A stretch of 64,000 nt of DNA from Streptomyces sp. CB00316 (GCF_001905595.1 NZ_LIXI01000004.1:248001-312000), one strand, 5' to 3'; shown: positions 1-12,231, counted from the first letter of the stretch. Program-made: numbers and translations. Notes: generated by a model not told the origin, from the sequence alone.

Positions 1-39
1 GAGACGGCCCGGCACCCTACGCGGGTACCGGGCCGTCTC
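1..39 (-). terminator. Rho-independent-type hairpin downstream of serC
   Basis: Bases 1-12 and 28-39 are perfect reverse complements (GAGACGGCCCGG / CCGGGCCGTCTC). After one mismatch the stem continues for four more pairs around a five-base loop. It lies 22 bases beyond the serC stop on the transcribed (minus) strand. There is no U-tract, as is usual in Streptomyces. It may also serve a converging gene outside the window. Confidence 0.8.
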
Positions 40-61
40 CGTACAGCAGAGAGCCGAAGGG

Positions 62-2503
<2,442 letters not shown>

Positions 2504-2507
<4 letters not shown>

Positions 2508-3766
2508 GCGGGGCCTCCGAGGCTTCCGGGTCTGCCGAGTGCGGGCGTGGGCGTGAAGAGCACCGGCAGGTCCGTCAGTCCGCGCAGCCACGGCGACGGG
2601 CGGCGGGTGAGCTGCTCGGCGGGGACGGCGAGGTCCACGTCCGGCAGCCGGTCGAGGAGGACCTCGATGCCGGTACGGGCGATGACCTCGGCGGTCTCCT
2701 GGGCCGGGAACGGGCAGCGGTGCTCGCCGTGGCCGAAGGAGAGGAAGGCGTTGTTGCCGCCGGTCAGCGCCGAGCCGTGGGTCCGTATCTGCGGGTCCCC
2801 GTTGGCGGCGGCGAGGCCGAGGAGCAGCAGGTCACCGGCGCGGATGTGGCGGCCGCCGAGGTGGGTGTCGCGGGCGGCCCAGCGGCCGGCCACGTTCTGC
2901 GTCGGGGTGTCCTCCCAGAGGACCTCGTTCATCGCTTCCGCGACACTGTGGCGCCCGCCCGAGAGCGAGGCGGCGAACCGGTCGTCGGTGAGCATCAGGC
3001 GCAGGGAGTTGCCCATCCAGTCGGCGGTCGGCTGGTGCCCGGCCGCCATCATCACCATGAGGTCCTGGGCGACCTCCTCGTCGGTGAACCCGCCGGCGTC
3101 CGCGATCATCCGGCTGGCGACGTCGTCACCGGGCTCGGCGTGCTTGTCGGCCAGCAACTGGAACATCGACGTGCCGAGGTGCTGCTGTCCGGCGAGCGCC
3201 CGCTCCCGGCCGTCGATCATGTCGTTGATCGCACCGACCAGGGGGTAGGCCTCCTCGTCGGAGAAGCCGTAGATCCTGGCCAGGACCAGAGCGGGGAGCA
3301 GTTTGGCGTACTCCGCGATGATGTCGACCGAGCCCTTGGTGCAGAACCGGTCGATCAGCTCGTCCGCGAACTCCTCCGCGTACCGCTTCAGGGAGAACGG
3401 GTCGACGCCCTCCAGTGCGTTGCTGATCATCATCGCGCGGACGCTGTGGCGCTCGCCGACCGTGTAGAGGATCGAGGGCTGCTTGCGCCCGATCATCGGC
3501 AGCAGCGGCCAGTCGTCGGGGATGCGGTCCCACTGGTTCCACAGGTCGGAGTCCCGGCTGAAGAGGGCCGGGTCGCCGGTGACCTGGTGCAGCTCGCGGT
3601 AGCCGAGGACGAGCCAGGCGGGCACGTCGCCGTCCAGCACGACCGGGGCGACGGCGCCGTGGTCGCGCCGCATGTCGCGGTAGAGCTGGACGGGGTCGCT
3701 CTGGAAGCGGGGCCCGGACAGGGGTACGGACCCGTGGGTGACGGGGCAGCCGGAGGTGGTGGTCAC
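2504..3766 (-). CDS. Conservon-associated P450 with ExxW in place of ExxR (CYP157-like)
   Basis: A 420-residue P450. The heme loop FGHGEHRCPF places the ligand at C351, and the I-helix reads AAGHQPT (241-247) without the usual acidic residue. At the K-helix, where the otherwise near-invariant ExxR is expected, the sequence is E281-V-L-W284. Loss of this Arg is a known trait of the CYP157 family, in which only the cysteine is absolutely kept, so this is not a sequencing error. It is coupled by 4-base ATGA overlaps to cvnD upstream and to the second P450 downstream. It may be a regulatory or ligand-sensing output of the conservon rather than a standard monooxygenase; that role is inference. Confidence 0.87.
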
Positions 3767-4422
3767 GGGGCGGGCTCCGGGGTCGGGGCGGCCGCCGCCA
3801 GCGCCGCCTCGGGGGCGGCCGCCTCAGGGGCGAGCAGGCGGGCGGCGGAGAGCGCGGCGAGGTGTTCGACGAGCGTGATGAGCACGTACTTGCTGGAGGA
3901 CCGGTCCCGGGCGTCGCACTCCACCAGCGGCACGTCGTCCGCGAGGTCCAGGGCCTCGCGGATCTGCTGCTCGCTGTGGAGCGGGCCGCCGAAGTCGTTG
4001 CACGCCACGATGAACGGCGTGCCGTGGTGCTCCAGGCGGTCGATGGCGTACCAGGAGTCGGCGAGCCGGCGGGTGTCCACCAGGACGACCGCGCCCAGCG
4101 TGCCGGAGAACAGCCGGTCCCACAGGAACCAGAACCGCTCCTGTCCGGGAGCGCCGAAGAGGTACAGCACCGAGCGTTCGTCGAGCGTGATGCGGCCGAA
4201 GTCGAACGCCACGGTGGTGGACGTCTTGGCCTGTACGCCGTCGAGGTGGTCGACGGCCTCGCCCGCGCGGGTCATCGTCTCCTCCGTGTTGAGCGGACGG
4301 ATCTCGCTCACGGAACGGACCATGGTGGTCTTGCCGACGCCGAAGCCGCCCACGACAACGATCTTGAGTCCGTTGTCGGCGGTGTCGCTCAGGGCGGCGC
4401 GGTCAGAGGTTGCGGAGTCCAA
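3763..4422 (-). CDS. cvnD: Conservon GTP-binding protein CvnD
   Basis: A small Ras/MglA-like GTPase of the conservon type (pfam ATP_bind_1). The P-loop GGFGVGKT is at about residues 25-32. The switch II region reads FGAPGQERF instead of the classical DxAGQ, and the base-recognition motif is ACNDFGG in place of NKxD. I chose the TTG at 4422, which overlaps the end of cvnC by 20 bases and sits five bases after AGGTG. This gives 219 residues beginning (M)DSATSDRAALSD; an ATG at 4470 is in frame but lies too deep in cvnC. CvnD is known to complex with CvnA-C at the membrane in a GPCR-like module. Confidence 0.9.
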   Translation of the reverse strand: MDSATSDRAALSDTADNGLKIVVVGGFGVGKTTMVRSVSEIRPLNTEETMTRAGEAVDHLDGVQAKTSTTVAFDFGRITLDERSVLYLFGAPGQERFWFLWDRLFSGTLGAVVLVDTRRLADSWYAIDRLEHHGTPFIVACNDFGGPLHSEQQIREALDLADDVPLVECDARDRSSSKYVLITLVEHLAALSAARLLAPEAAAPEAALAAAAPTPEPAP

Positions 4423-4774
4423 CGAGCACCTGTTCCAGGATGTCGGGGTCGGGGAGCCGGTCCGCGACACGGGCGGTACGGGGGTGGCGGGCGCTGATCC
4501 GGCCGGTGTCCAGCAGGTCGCACAGCATGATGCGGACGATGCTGACCGGCAGGTTCAGGCTCGCGGCGATCTCGACGACGGCGGTGGGGCCCTGGCACAT
4601 CCGCAGGATCGCGACGTGCTCCGACTGCATGCCGGGGGCCGGGTCGCACTCGGCGACGACGAGGGTCACCAGGTCGAAGGCGGCCGAGTCGGAACGGCTG
4701 CGTCCCCCGGTGAGGGTGTACAGCCGGTCCGGATCGTCGTCGCGGCCCGGGCGGGGGCGGGGCGCCGTCGTCAT
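4403..4774 (-). CDS. cvnC: Conservon protein CvnC (DUF742)
   Basis: A 123-residue DUF742 protein with the family's winged-helix-like core: VTLVVAECDP, then the LRMC-GPTAVVEIAASLNLP helix-turn-helix-like segment (about 57-78) and VLVGLRNL at the C-terminus. It starts with an ATG whose ATGA overlaps the cvnB stop, and its end overlaps cvnD, so translation of all conservon genes is coupled. It is part of the CvnA-D heterocomplex thought to relay a membrane signal. No catalytic residues are expected. Confidence 0.93.
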   Translation of the reverse strand: MTTAPRPRPGRDDDPDRLYTLTGGRSRSDSAAFDLVTLVVAECDPAPGMQSEHVAILRMCQGPTAVVEIAASLNLPVSIVRIMLCDLLDTGRISARHPRTARVADRLPDPDILEQVLVGLRNL

Positions 4775-5208
4775 ACGGCCGAGCTCTCGGCCGCCGGAAG
4801 GTCGGCGGCGGGGGAGCGCGGCGGGGCGACGAGGTGTTCGCCGAGCTGCTCGACGAGCTCGCTCATGTTGTGCCCCACCAGGCCCACGTCGGATTCCTCG
4901 TCGGCGACGACGGCCAGGTGGGCGCCCGCGCCCGCCTCGACGATGAACAGCACACCGCCGTAGAACTCGGCCATCGCGGAGCGTACGCCGCCGGTGCCGT
5001 CACCGAACTCGATGGACGCGCCGTGCGACAGGCTCTGGATCCCGGCGGAGATCGCGGCCAGCTGGTCGGCCTGGTCGACCGAGAGCTCGGGGGTGCGGCA
5101 CAGCTTGAGGCCGTCGCGGGACAGGACGAGAGCGTGGCGGGTGCCGGGGGTGCGGTCGAGCAGCCCCTCCAGCAGCCAGTTGAGCTTCTCGTCGGTGGTC
5201 GCGGTCAT
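4771..5208 (-). CDS. cvnB: Conservon roadblock/LC7 protein CvnB
   Basis: A 145-residue roadblock/LC7-domain protein (about residues 8-120): LNWLLEGLLDRTPGTRHALVL, then the SADQ-type helix VDQADQLAAISAGIQSLSHGA and the FIVEAG strand. Such proteins act as regulators or scaffolds for small GTPases, here CvnD. The C-terminal 20 residues are Ala/Pro-rich and disordered. The ATG start overlaps the cvnA stop by ATGA. Confidence 0.93.
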   Translation of the reverse strand: MTATTDEKLNWLLEGLLDRTPGTRHALVLSRDGLKLCRTPELSVDQADQLAAISAGIQSLSHGASIEFGDGTGGVRSAMAEFYGGVLFIVEAGAGAHLAVVADEESDVGLVGHNMSELVEQLGEHLVAPPRSPAADLPAAESSAV

Positions 5209-6758
5209 CGGGTGTTGCCTTCCGGGTGCGGGGAGTTGGCACGTACCGCCCGGCTGAAGGTGCTGAAGCGCGCTGCCTGGACCTTCGGGTCGGTGGTACG
5301 GGCCCGGGGGTTGTCGGCTCCGCCGGAGGTGGCGTTACCGGTTCGGGACTCGGCGGCGGCCAGCGTGCGGCCGCGGCGGCGCTTGGGTAGGCCGCTCTCG
5401 CCGAACGCGGGGACGGTGCCGGTGGACTCGGACTCGGACTCCGACTCCGTGCTCTGTGGCTCCGCTGCCGGCGCCGAGGGCGTGGCGGAGTCGTCAGCGG
5501 TCACGGACCGGGCCGTGGGCGCGGTCCGGGCGGTGTCCGCGCCGGCGGCCGAGGCGTGCGACGGCTCCGGCTCGACGGGGGCGGGAGCAGGGGGCGCGGT
5601 CGGGAGCGCGGCCGCCGGGCCCGGGGCCGGTGCGGTGGCGCGGGAGATGAGGTCCTGCGGCAGCATCATCAGCGCGCCGGTGCCGCCCCGGGCCGAGGGC
5701 CGGAAGGAGACGGTCAGGCCGTGCTTACGGGCCAGCCGGCCGACGACGGCGAGGCCGAGCCGGGTGCCGGAGAGGTTGGTGAGGTCCTGGTTCTCCGCGG
5801 AGACGGCCCGCTCCGCGCGGCGCAGCTGCACCTCGCTCATGACCAGGCCGCTGTCCTCGACGGTGATGACGATGCCCGCCGGGACCTCCTCCACGTAGAC
5901 GTGGACCTCGGCGGTGGGCGGCGAGAAGTTGGCAGCGTTGTCCAGGAGTTCGGCGAGCGCGTGCATGACGCCCTCGGCCGCGTGCCCGGCGATCGCGACA
6001 TCGCTGGTGGAGTGGAGGCGGACGCGCTGGTAGCTGCCGATGCGGCCCATCGCGCCGCGCAGGATCGACTCCATGACGATCGGCTTGGCCCAGCGCCGCC
6101 CGGAACGCGCGCCGGTCAGTACGGCGATGGAGTCCGCGAGCCGGCCCGCCTGGGCGGTGCGGTGGTCCAGGTACAGCAGGTCCCCGAGCACGGATTCGTC
6201 CGTGTGCCGGTGCTCCATCTCCCGCAGGTCGGCCAGCATGCTGGTGGCCAGGGCCTGCATCCGCCCGGCCGCGTTGGCGCAGGCCGCGACGGCGGCGGAC
6301 CGCTCGGTCTCGGCGCGGGTGGCGCGGGCGGTGAGCCGGTCGACGGTCACGGACAGCCGGGACCGCTCGGCGGCGGCCTCCGCGGCGATCCGCTCGTTCT
6401 CGGCGCGGGCCTCGGCGGTGATCCGGGCGGTCTCGGCGGAGGCGGCGGCCTTGATCCGGGCGGTCTCCGCGGTGAAGCGCTGGGCCTCGGCCGCGGAGGC
6501 GGAGACCAGGCGCGAGGTCTCGGAGGTGAACCGCTGGGAGTCGGCGGCCCGCAGGGAGCGCAGCGTGCGCGCGGCTCCCAGGGTGTGGACGGTGACGGCC
6601 ACGCTGACGCTCAGCAGCACGGCGGCCGCGCCCGCGCCCCAGGCCAGCGGGGTCCGTACCGAATCGGGGGCCGCGGCCACGGCCCACAGAGTCAGCGTGC
6701 CGGTGGCGGCTGCCGAGATCAGCAGGGCGAGTGCGGTGGGCCTGAATGAGGGGCGCAA
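5205..6758 (-). CDS. cvnA: Conservon membrane sensor histidine-kinase-like protein CvnA
   Basis: A 517-residue membrane protein that opens the conservon. Two hydrophobic segments (about 8-28 and 36-58) leave almost no extracytoplasmic sensor loop. They are followed by a long Ala/Glu-rich coiled coil (about 70-155) built from repeats such as AETARI. A dimerisation-like segment around H199 (YLDHR) precedes a HATPase domain with N-box ELLDNAANFSPP (270-281) and a VEDSGLVMS G1 box. The last 140 residues are low-complexity Pro/Ser/Glu with basic KRRRGR. I use the TTG at 6758 because GAGGA lies six bases upstream and no ATG precedes the first membrane segment. CvnA is taken as the receptor of the G-protein-like complex; its signal is unknown. 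Confidence 0.9.
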   Translation of the reverse strand: MRPSFRPTALALLISAAATGTLTLWAVAAAPDSVRTPLAWGAGAAAVLLSVSVAVTVHTLGAARTLRSLRAADSQRFTSETSRLVSASAAEAQRFTAETARIKAAASAETARITAEARAENERIAAEAAAERSRLSVTVDRLTARATRAETERSAAVAACANAAGRMQALATSMLADLREMEHRHTDESVLGDLLYLDHRTAQAGRLADSIAVLTGARSGRRWAKPIVMESILRGAMGRIGSYQRVRLHSTSDVAIAGHAAEGVMHALAELLDNAANFSPPTAEVHVYVEEVPAGIVITVEDSGLVMSEVQLRRAERAVSAENQDLTNLSGTRLGLAVVGRLARKHGLTVSFRPSARGGTGALMMLPQDLISRATAPAPGPAAALPTAPPAPAPVEPEPSHASAAGADTARTAPTARSVTADDSATPSAPAAEPQSTESESESESTGTVPAFGESGLPKRRRGRTLAAAESRTGNATSGGADNPRARTTDPKVQAARFSTFSRAVRANSPHPEGNTR

Positions 6759-7000
6759 TCGGAGTCCTCGGTGGCGGACGGTGCGGAACGGGCGAAACTG
6801 GACCGGCTAAATCCGGACAGTTCACCACGGGAGCGGGCGATCATGCACAACTGGAGCTGATAGTTCCTGCTCAAGTCCTGGTCACTATAGGAGACTTGAC
6901 GGTCTGTTTGGGAAGATCCTGTGGGCTTTTTTGTGCGGCTTGAGGGTTTTTATCCGTCCGCATCCCAAGAGTTCATCGGTACCGACGGCATGCTGAAGCC

Positions 7001-9844
7001 ATGGCCGAACAGCATCGCCCGACCGCCGAGGCTCCTGACGGGTTCGCCGCCGCGCTCCGCTCCGCCGTGCGCGGCGAGAGCGACTTCGGGCGCTCGGCCC
7101 GGGCCCTGACGACGATGGACGCCTCCAACTACCGCCGCGTCCCCCTCGCGGTCCTCGCCCCGCGCGACGCCGACGACATCGCGGCCGCGCTGACGCTCTG
7201 CCAGGAGTACGGGGTCCCCGTCGTTCCGCGCGGCGGTGGCACATCCATCGCGGGCCAGGCCACCGGCACCGGCCTCGTCCTGGACCTCACCCGCCACCTG
7301 CGCGCGATCCTCGACCTGGACCCGGCCGCCCGCACCGCCACCGTCCAGCCCGGCGTCGTCCTGGACGACCTGAGGGCCGCCGCCGCGCCGCACGGCCTGA
7401 CCTTCGGCCCGGACCCCTCCACGCACAGCCGCTGCACCATCGGCGGCATGATCGGCAACAACTCCTGCGGCTCGCACTCGGTGGCCTGGGGCACCACGGC
7501 GGACAACGTGCGCGGGCTGTCGGTGGTCCGGTACGGGGGCGAGGCGCTGCGCCTGGAGCAGGGATGGGCCGTTGGCCCCCACGGCGTACGCGAACTGATC
7601 GACGCCCACCTCGCCCTCCTCCGCACCGGCTATCCCGACCTCCCGCGCCGCATCTCCGGCTACGCGCTCGACGCCCTGCTCCCCGAACATCCCTCCGGCC
7701 CCGACCCCGTACGGGCGTTCTGCGGCAGCGAAGGCACCCTCGCCGTGGTCACCGAGGCGACCGTCCGCCTGGTCGAGGATCCGCGCGCCCGCGCCCTGGC
7801 CGTCCTCGGGTACGCCGACGAGTCGGCGGCGGCCGAGGCGGCCCCGGGGCTCCTCCCCTACCGCCCGCTCACCGTCGAGGGCATGGCCGCCGACCTCGTA
7901 CGCGAACCGGCCGGGCTGCTGCCGCGCGGGGCCGCCTGGCTCTTCGTGGAGACGGGCGGCGCCACCCCGGCCGAGGCGAAGGCGCACGCCGAGCGAATCC
8001 TGCGGGCGGCCGACGCGGTGGACGGGACCGTCGTCACCGACCCGGCCGGCCAGCGGGCCCTGTGGCGCATCCGCGAGGACGCCTCCGGCACCGCGACCCG
8101 GATGCCCGACGGCACCGAGGCCTGGCCCGGCTGGGAGGACTGCGCGGTGCCGCCCGCCCGGCTCGGCCCCTACCTACGCGACTTCCGGGCCCTGCTCGCC
8201 CAGCACGGCCTGCGCGGAACGCCGTACGGCCACTTCGGCGACGGCTGCATCCACGTCCGCATCGACTTCGACCTCCTCGCCTCGCCCGGGATCGCCCGAT
8301 TCCGCGCCTTCTCGGAGGAGTTGGCGGACCTCGTCGTCGCGCACGGCGGCTCCCTCAGCGGCGAGCACGGCGACGGGCAGGCGCGCGCGGAGCTGCTGCC
8401 CCGGATGTACGGGGACGAACTCGTGGGCCTCTTCGGCCGGTTCAAGGACCTGTGGGACCCGGACGGCGGCCTGAACCCCGGCGTGCTCGCCCGCCCGGCC
8501 CGCCTCGACGAGAACCTCCGCTTCGCCGTCCTGCCGAAGCGCCCGGTGGACGTGGAGTTCGGCTACCCCCAGGACGGCGGCGACTTCGCGGGCGCGGTAC
8601 GGCGCTGCGTCGGCGTCGCCAAGTGCCGTACGGAGACGGCTCCCGGCGCCGACGTGATGTGCCCGTCCTTCCGGGTGACCGGCGAGGAGGCGCACTCGAC
8701 GCGGGGGAGGGCCCGGCTGCTGCACGAGATGCTCGCGGGCGAGGTGATCACGGACGGCTGGCGGAGCACGGAGGTACGGGACGCGCTCGACCTCTGCCTC
8801 TCCTGCAAGGGGTGCCGTAGCGACTGCCCGGTGGGCGTCGACATGGCCACGTACAAGGCGGAGTTCCTGCACCACCACTACCGGGGCCGGCTCCGGCCCG
8901 CCGCCCACTACGCGCTGGGCCGCCTCCCGCGGTGGCTGCGCCTGGCGGCGCCCTTCGCCCGCCCGCTCAACGCCTTGGCGCGGATGCGCCCGCTGGCGGC
9001 CCTCGCGAAGCGGCTGGCGGGGATCACGCCCGAACGGACGATCCCGGAGCTGGCGACAGAGACGTACAGCCGGTGGCTGCGCGGACGGCAGGGCAAGGGA
9101 ACGCGCATCCGCTCGTCCCGCCGGGTGGTGCACGTCTTGGCGGACACCTTCACCGAGTACCTGTCGCCGCAGGTGGGCCGGGCGGCGGTCCGGGTGCTGG
9201 AGGAGGCGACGGGGCGTACGGTGCTGCCGCCGCCGCGCGGGGTGTGCTGCGGGCTCACGTACGTGTCGACCGGGCAGTTGGACCGGGCCCGTGCGGTGAT
9301 GCGCCGGACCCTGGACCGGATCGGCCTGTTCGCCGGCCACCCGCTCGTCGTCCTCGAACCGAGCTGCGCCGCCACCCTCCGTACCGACCTGCCCGAACTC
9401 CTCCCCGACGACCCGCGCGCCGCCGAACTGGCCTCCTCGGTACGCACCTTGGCCCAGTACCTGGAGGAGTACGCCCCCGACTGGACCCCGCCCCGCCTGG
9501 ACCGTCCGGCCGTCGGCCAGACCCACTGCCACCAGCACGCGGTCCTGGGGGACGCGGCGGAGCGGCGGCTGCGGGAGCGGATGGGGCTGACCGGTGAGCT
9601 GAGCGGGGGGTGCTGCGGCCTGGCCGGGAACTTCGGCTTCGAGAAGGGCCACTGGGAGGTGTCCGTTGCGTGTGCGGAGGAGCAACTGCTGCCGGCGGTG
9701 AGGGGATCGGAGCCGGGTACGGAACTGCTGGCGGACGGGTTCTCCTGTCGTACGCAGCTGGACCAGCTGGCCGGGCGGCGTGCGCGGCATCTGGCGGAGG
9801 TGATCGCGGAGGGGCTGGGGGCCGGGAGGGAGGGCGGCCGCTGA
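7001..9844 (+). CDS. FAD-linked oxidase fused to Fe-S/CCG reductase (YdiJ-like 2-hydroxyacid dehydrogenase)
   Basis: A 947-residue fusion. The N-terminal FAD-binding (PCMH) domain contains the PRGGGTSIAGQATG pyrophosphate loop (about 75-90) and the NNSCGSHS loop (about 152-160). It is followed by a FAD-oxidase C domain with the HFGDGCIHVRIDFD and SGEHGDG motifs. A Cys-rich CLSCKGCRSDCP motif (near residue 598) binds Fe-S. Two CCG (heterodisulfide-reductase-type) motifs, CCGLTYVS and CCGLAGNF, follow near 749 and 871. The length and order match E. coli YdiJ, which oxidises D-2-hydroxyglutarate; D-lactate is an alternative substrate. It is likely peripheral to the membrane and feeds electrons to quinone. 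It appears monocistronic and is divergent from the conservon. Confidence 0.88.
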   Translation: MAEQHRPTAEAPDGFAAALRSAVRGESDFGRSARALTTMDASNYRRVPLAVLAPRDADDIAAALTLCQEYGVPVVPRGGGTSIAGQATGTGLVLDLTRHLRAILDLDPAARTATVQPGVVLDDLRAAAAPHGLTFGPDPSTHSRCTIGGMIGNNSCGSHSVAWGTTADNVRGLSVVRYGGEALRLEQGWAVGPHGVRELIDAHLALLRTGYPDLPRRISGYALDALLPEHPSGPDPVRAFCGSEGTLAVVTEATVRLVEDPRARALAVLGYADESAAAEAAPGLLPYRPLTVEGMAADLVREPAGLLPRGAAWLFVETGGATPAEAKAHAERILRAADAVDGTVVTDPAGQRALWRIREDASGTATRMPDGTEAWPGWEDCAVPPARLGPYLRDFRALLAQHGLRGTPYGHFGDGCIHVRIDFDLLASPGIARFRAFSEELADLVVAHGGSLSGEHGDGQARAELLPRMYGDELVGLFGRFKDLWDPDGGLNPGVLARPARLDENLRFAVLPKRPVDVEFGYPQDGGDFAGAVRRCVGVAKCRTETAPGADVMCPSFRVTGEEAHSTRGRARLLHEMLAGEVITDGWRSTEVRDALDLCLSCKGCRSDCPVGVDMATYKAEFLHHHYRGRLRPAAHYALGRLPRWLRLAAPFARPLNALARMRPLAALAKRLAGITPERTIPELATETYSRWLRGRQGKGTRIRSSRRVVHVLADTFTEYLSPQVGRAAVRVLEEATGRTVLPPPRGVCCGLTYVSTGQLDRARAVMRRTLDRIGLFAGHPLVVLEPSCAATLRTDLPELLPDDPRAAELASSVRTLAQYLEEYAPDWTPPRLDRPAVGQTHCHQHAVLGDAAERRLRERMGLTGELSGGCCGLAGNFGFEKGHWEVSVACAEEQLLPAVRGSEPGTELLADGFSCRTQLDQLAGRRARHLAEVIAEGLGAGREGGR

Positions 9845-9886
9845 AATGCGTTTCCCGCGCCTGCGGGCGCTTGTACGGTGACGCGC

Positions 9887-10200
9887 GTGAAGACTCGAGT
9901 GATCGTTCTCAACGGCGGTTCCAGCTCCGGCAAGTCGGGGATCGTCCGGTGTCTGCAGGCCGTACTGCCGGACCACTGGCTCGCGCTGGGGACCGACACG
10001 ATGGTCGACGCGATGCCCGCATCCCTCCAGGCCTCGGACGCCGGGATCGCGCTCGGCCCGGACGGCGGGGTGAGCATCGGCCCGGAGTTCCGGGAGCTGG
10101 AGGACGCCTGGACCGAGGGGATCGCCGCGATGGCCCGCGCGGGCGCCCGGATCATCGTCGACGAGGTGTTCCTCAGCGGCGCGGCGGGCCAGCGGGCCGG
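9887..10200 (+). pseudogene. Truncated chloramphenicol 3-O-phosphotransferase
   Basis: The first 103 codons align by eye, almost gap-free, with Streptomyces venezuelae chloramphenicol phosphotransferase (about 178 residues). They include the Walker [10 protein letters not shown] (10-18), the catalytic Asp D37 in GTDTM, the [10 protein letters not shown] strand and [14 protein letters not shown]. Homology stops at SGAAGQ near 10195. Downstream the frame stays open only because it runs antisense through the neighbouring LysR gene, giving Pro/Arg-rich nonsense. The C-terminal half, which is needed for the fold, is gone, so resistance activity is not expected. The start is GTG at 9887; GTG at 9878 is also possible. 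This is a remnant of a self-protection gene. Confidence 0.85.
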
Positions 10201-10208
10201 GCCCGGGC

Positions 10209-11141
10209 TCACCCGCGTGCGACCATCTCCCGGGCCAGCGCGGCCAGCTTCGGCAGGGCGGGGTGGCCTGGGCCGTCCCGGCGGGCGAGGAGGACCGGGA
10301 CGCCCGGGGCGTCCTCCAGCGGAACGTAGGCGACGCCCGGGTGCGGGTGCATGGCGGCCGTGGAGGCGGCCGAGACGCCGTTGCCGCGCCCGGCGGCGAT
10401 GGCGGTCAGCCAGTCGTCGGTGTTGGCGACGGTGAGGGTGGCGGCGGGCCGGGCCTCCGGTGGCCACAGCCCGGGGGTCGTGGTGCCGGAGACGGTGTTC
10501 AGGACGACGGGGCCGTCCGCGAGGTCGGCGAGGCGCAGCGACGTACGCGAGGCGAGCGGGCCGTCCGCGGTCACCGCCGCCACCCGGGCCTCGGTGAACA
10601 GCACCTCGGTGACGAGCCCCGGCGCCTCCACCGGCCCGCGCAGCAGCGCCGCGTCGACCTCGCCCCGGGTGAGCCCGGCGGTGCGGTCGTCGATCCGGAG
10701 CAGCTCCAGCGGGGTGGCCGGATACCGCTCCTGCCAGCTCCGCAGCAGCGGTGTGGTGTACGGGCCGAAGGCCGACCAGGCGTGCCCGAGCCGCAGGGGC
10801 CAGTGGCGCAGCCGCCCGGTGTCGAGCGCCTCGTCGAAGGCGGCGACCGCGGCGGCGGCCTTATCGTGGAAGGCGACGCCCTCGGGGGTGAGGGCGAGGT
10901 GGTGGGTGGAGCGGTCGACGAGCCGGATGCCCAGGTGGCGCTCCAGGGCGGCGAGGGTGCGGGAGACGGCGGGCTGGGTGAGGCCGAGGTGCGCGGCGGC
11001 CCGGGTGACGTTGCCCTCCTCCGCGACGGCGAGGAAGGCCCGGAGGTGGCGGAGCTCGACGGCGCGAGTGGGGGCGGGGCGGCCTGGGTGTGTGAGGGAC
11101 CTTGGTTCGCCTGCGGTTTCCGCGCCTTCCGGGTTGCTCAT
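10209..11141 (-). CDS. LysR-family transcriptional regulator
   Basis: A 310-residue LTTR. The N-terminal winged HTH is [39 protein letters not shown] (roughly residues 29-67), and a periplasmic-binding-like effector domain occupies the remainder, with the typical [10 protein letters not shown] and [16 protein letters not shown] segments. The ATG at 11141 begins a short Pro-rich leader before the HTH. It is divergent from an EamA/RhtA exporter across a 117-base gap, the classic arrangement for an LTTR and its target. Its stop codon sits about 14 bases from the break in the chloramphenicol phosphotransferase gene, so the LysR-exporter pair borders a rearrangement junction. Confidence 0.9.
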   Translation of the reverse strand: MSNPEGAETAGEPRSLTHPGRPAPTRAVELRHLRAFLAVAEEGNVTRAAAHLGLTQPAVSRTLAALERHLGIRLVDRSTHHLALTPEGVAFHDKAAAAVAAFDEALDTGRLRHWPLRLGHAWSAFGPYTTPLLRSWQERYPATPLELLRIDDRTAGLTRGEVDAALLRGPVEAPGLVTEVLFTEARVAAVTADGPLASRTSLRLADLADGPVVLNTVSGTTTPGLWPPEARPAATLTVANTDDWLTAIAAGRGNGVSAASTAAMHPHPGVAYVPLEDAPGVPVLLARRDGPGHPALPKLAALAREMVARG

Positions 11142-11258
11142 GCGTCCGGAGCATAACGGGAGCCCAGAACTCATTTCACGGGACGCGTGCGGGTCCTTAA
11201 CGTGGAGCCTGGCCGCCGCGTGCGCGGCGCGTTGCTCCGTACCCTGGGAAGGCCGCCC

Positions 11259-12218
11259 GTGAACGTCCAGCGCAGTGCCGCAGAGCCGGCCGCCGCAGCC
11301 GTCGCCGTACCCGAGGCGGTGCCCGCTCTGGATGCCGCCGACCACGGGTCGGGGCCCGGCCCCGGGCGTGGGACGGCGCTGGTGCCGATCGTGCTGGTGG
11401 TCGCGGGTGGCCTGTCCGTCCAGTTCGGCTCGGCCGTCGCGGCGCTGCTGATGCCGAAGGCGGGGGCGCTGGGCGTCGTCACGCTCCGGCTGGCGGCGGC
11501 AGCGCTGATCCTGCTGGTGGTGTGCCGGCCGAAGCTGCGCGGACACTCGCGCGCGGACTGGGGCACGGTGGTCGCCTTCGGCGTCGCGATGGGCGGCATG
11601 AACACGCTGTTCTACCAGGCGCTGGACCGTATCCCGCTCGGTATCGCCGTCACCCTGGAGGTGCTCGGCCCGCTCGCGCTCTCCGTCTTCGCCTCGCGCC
11701 GCCTGATCAACGTGGTGTGGGCCGGGCTCGCCCTGGTCGGCGTGGTCCTGCTCGGCGGAGGGGGCTTCGACCGCCTGGACCCGGTCGGTGCGGCGTACGC
11801 GCTGGGGGCCGGGGCGATGTGGGCGGCGTACATCGTGTTCAGCGCCCGCACCGGCCGCCGCTTCCCGCAGGCGGACGGGCTGGCCCTGGCGATGGTGGTG
11901 GCGGCGGTCCTCTCACTGCCGCTCGGCATCTGGGAGTCCGGCGAGAAGCTCACGGTCCCGTCCACGCTGGCGCTCGGCGCGGCGGTGGCGGTCCTCAGCT
12001 CGGTCCTCCCGTACACCCTGGAACTCATGGCCCTGCGCCGACTGCCCGCCTCCACCTTCGCGGTGATGATGAGCCTGGAACCGGCGATCGCGGCCACGGC
12101 GGGCTTCCTCATCCTGAATCAGGCCCTCTCCACGGCGGACGCCCTGGCCATCGCGCTGGTCATCGGGGCGAGCATGGGCGCGGTACGCAGTCAGACGGGG
12201 GCGCGGAAGCAGGGGTGA
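11259..12218 (+). CDS. EamA/DMT-family exporter (RhtA-like)
   Basis: A 319-residue inner-membrane transporter. About 40 residues of Ala/Pro-rich cytoplasmic leader precede ten hydrophobic segments arranged as two EamA repeats. The second repeat begins at GAAYALGAGAMWAAYIVFSA and ends with PAIAATAGFLILNQ. The features match RhtA, which exports threonine and homoserine. The start is GTG at 11259, preceded by GGGAAGG; an upstream in-frame start would lengthen a leader that lacks any ribosome-binding signal. It is divergent from a LysR regulator that probably controls it. The substrate is inferred only from family resemblance. Confidence 0.85.
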   Translation: MNVQRSAAEPAAAAVAVPEAVPALDAADHGSGPGPGRGTALVPIVLVVAGGLSVQFGSAVAALLMPKAGALGVVTLRLAAAALILLVVCRPKLRGHSRADWGTVVAFGVAMGGMNTLFYQALDRIPLGIAVTLEVLGPLALSVFASRRLINVVWAGLALVGVVLLGGGGFDRLDPVGAAYALGAGAMWAAYIVFSARTGRRFPQADGLALAMVVAAVLSLPLGIWESGEKLTVPSTLALGAAVAVLSSVLPYTLELMALRRLPASTFAVMMSLEPAIAATAGFLILNQALSTADALAIALVIGASMGAVRSQTGARKQG

Positions 12219-12231
12219 GGGGGCGGAGGCC

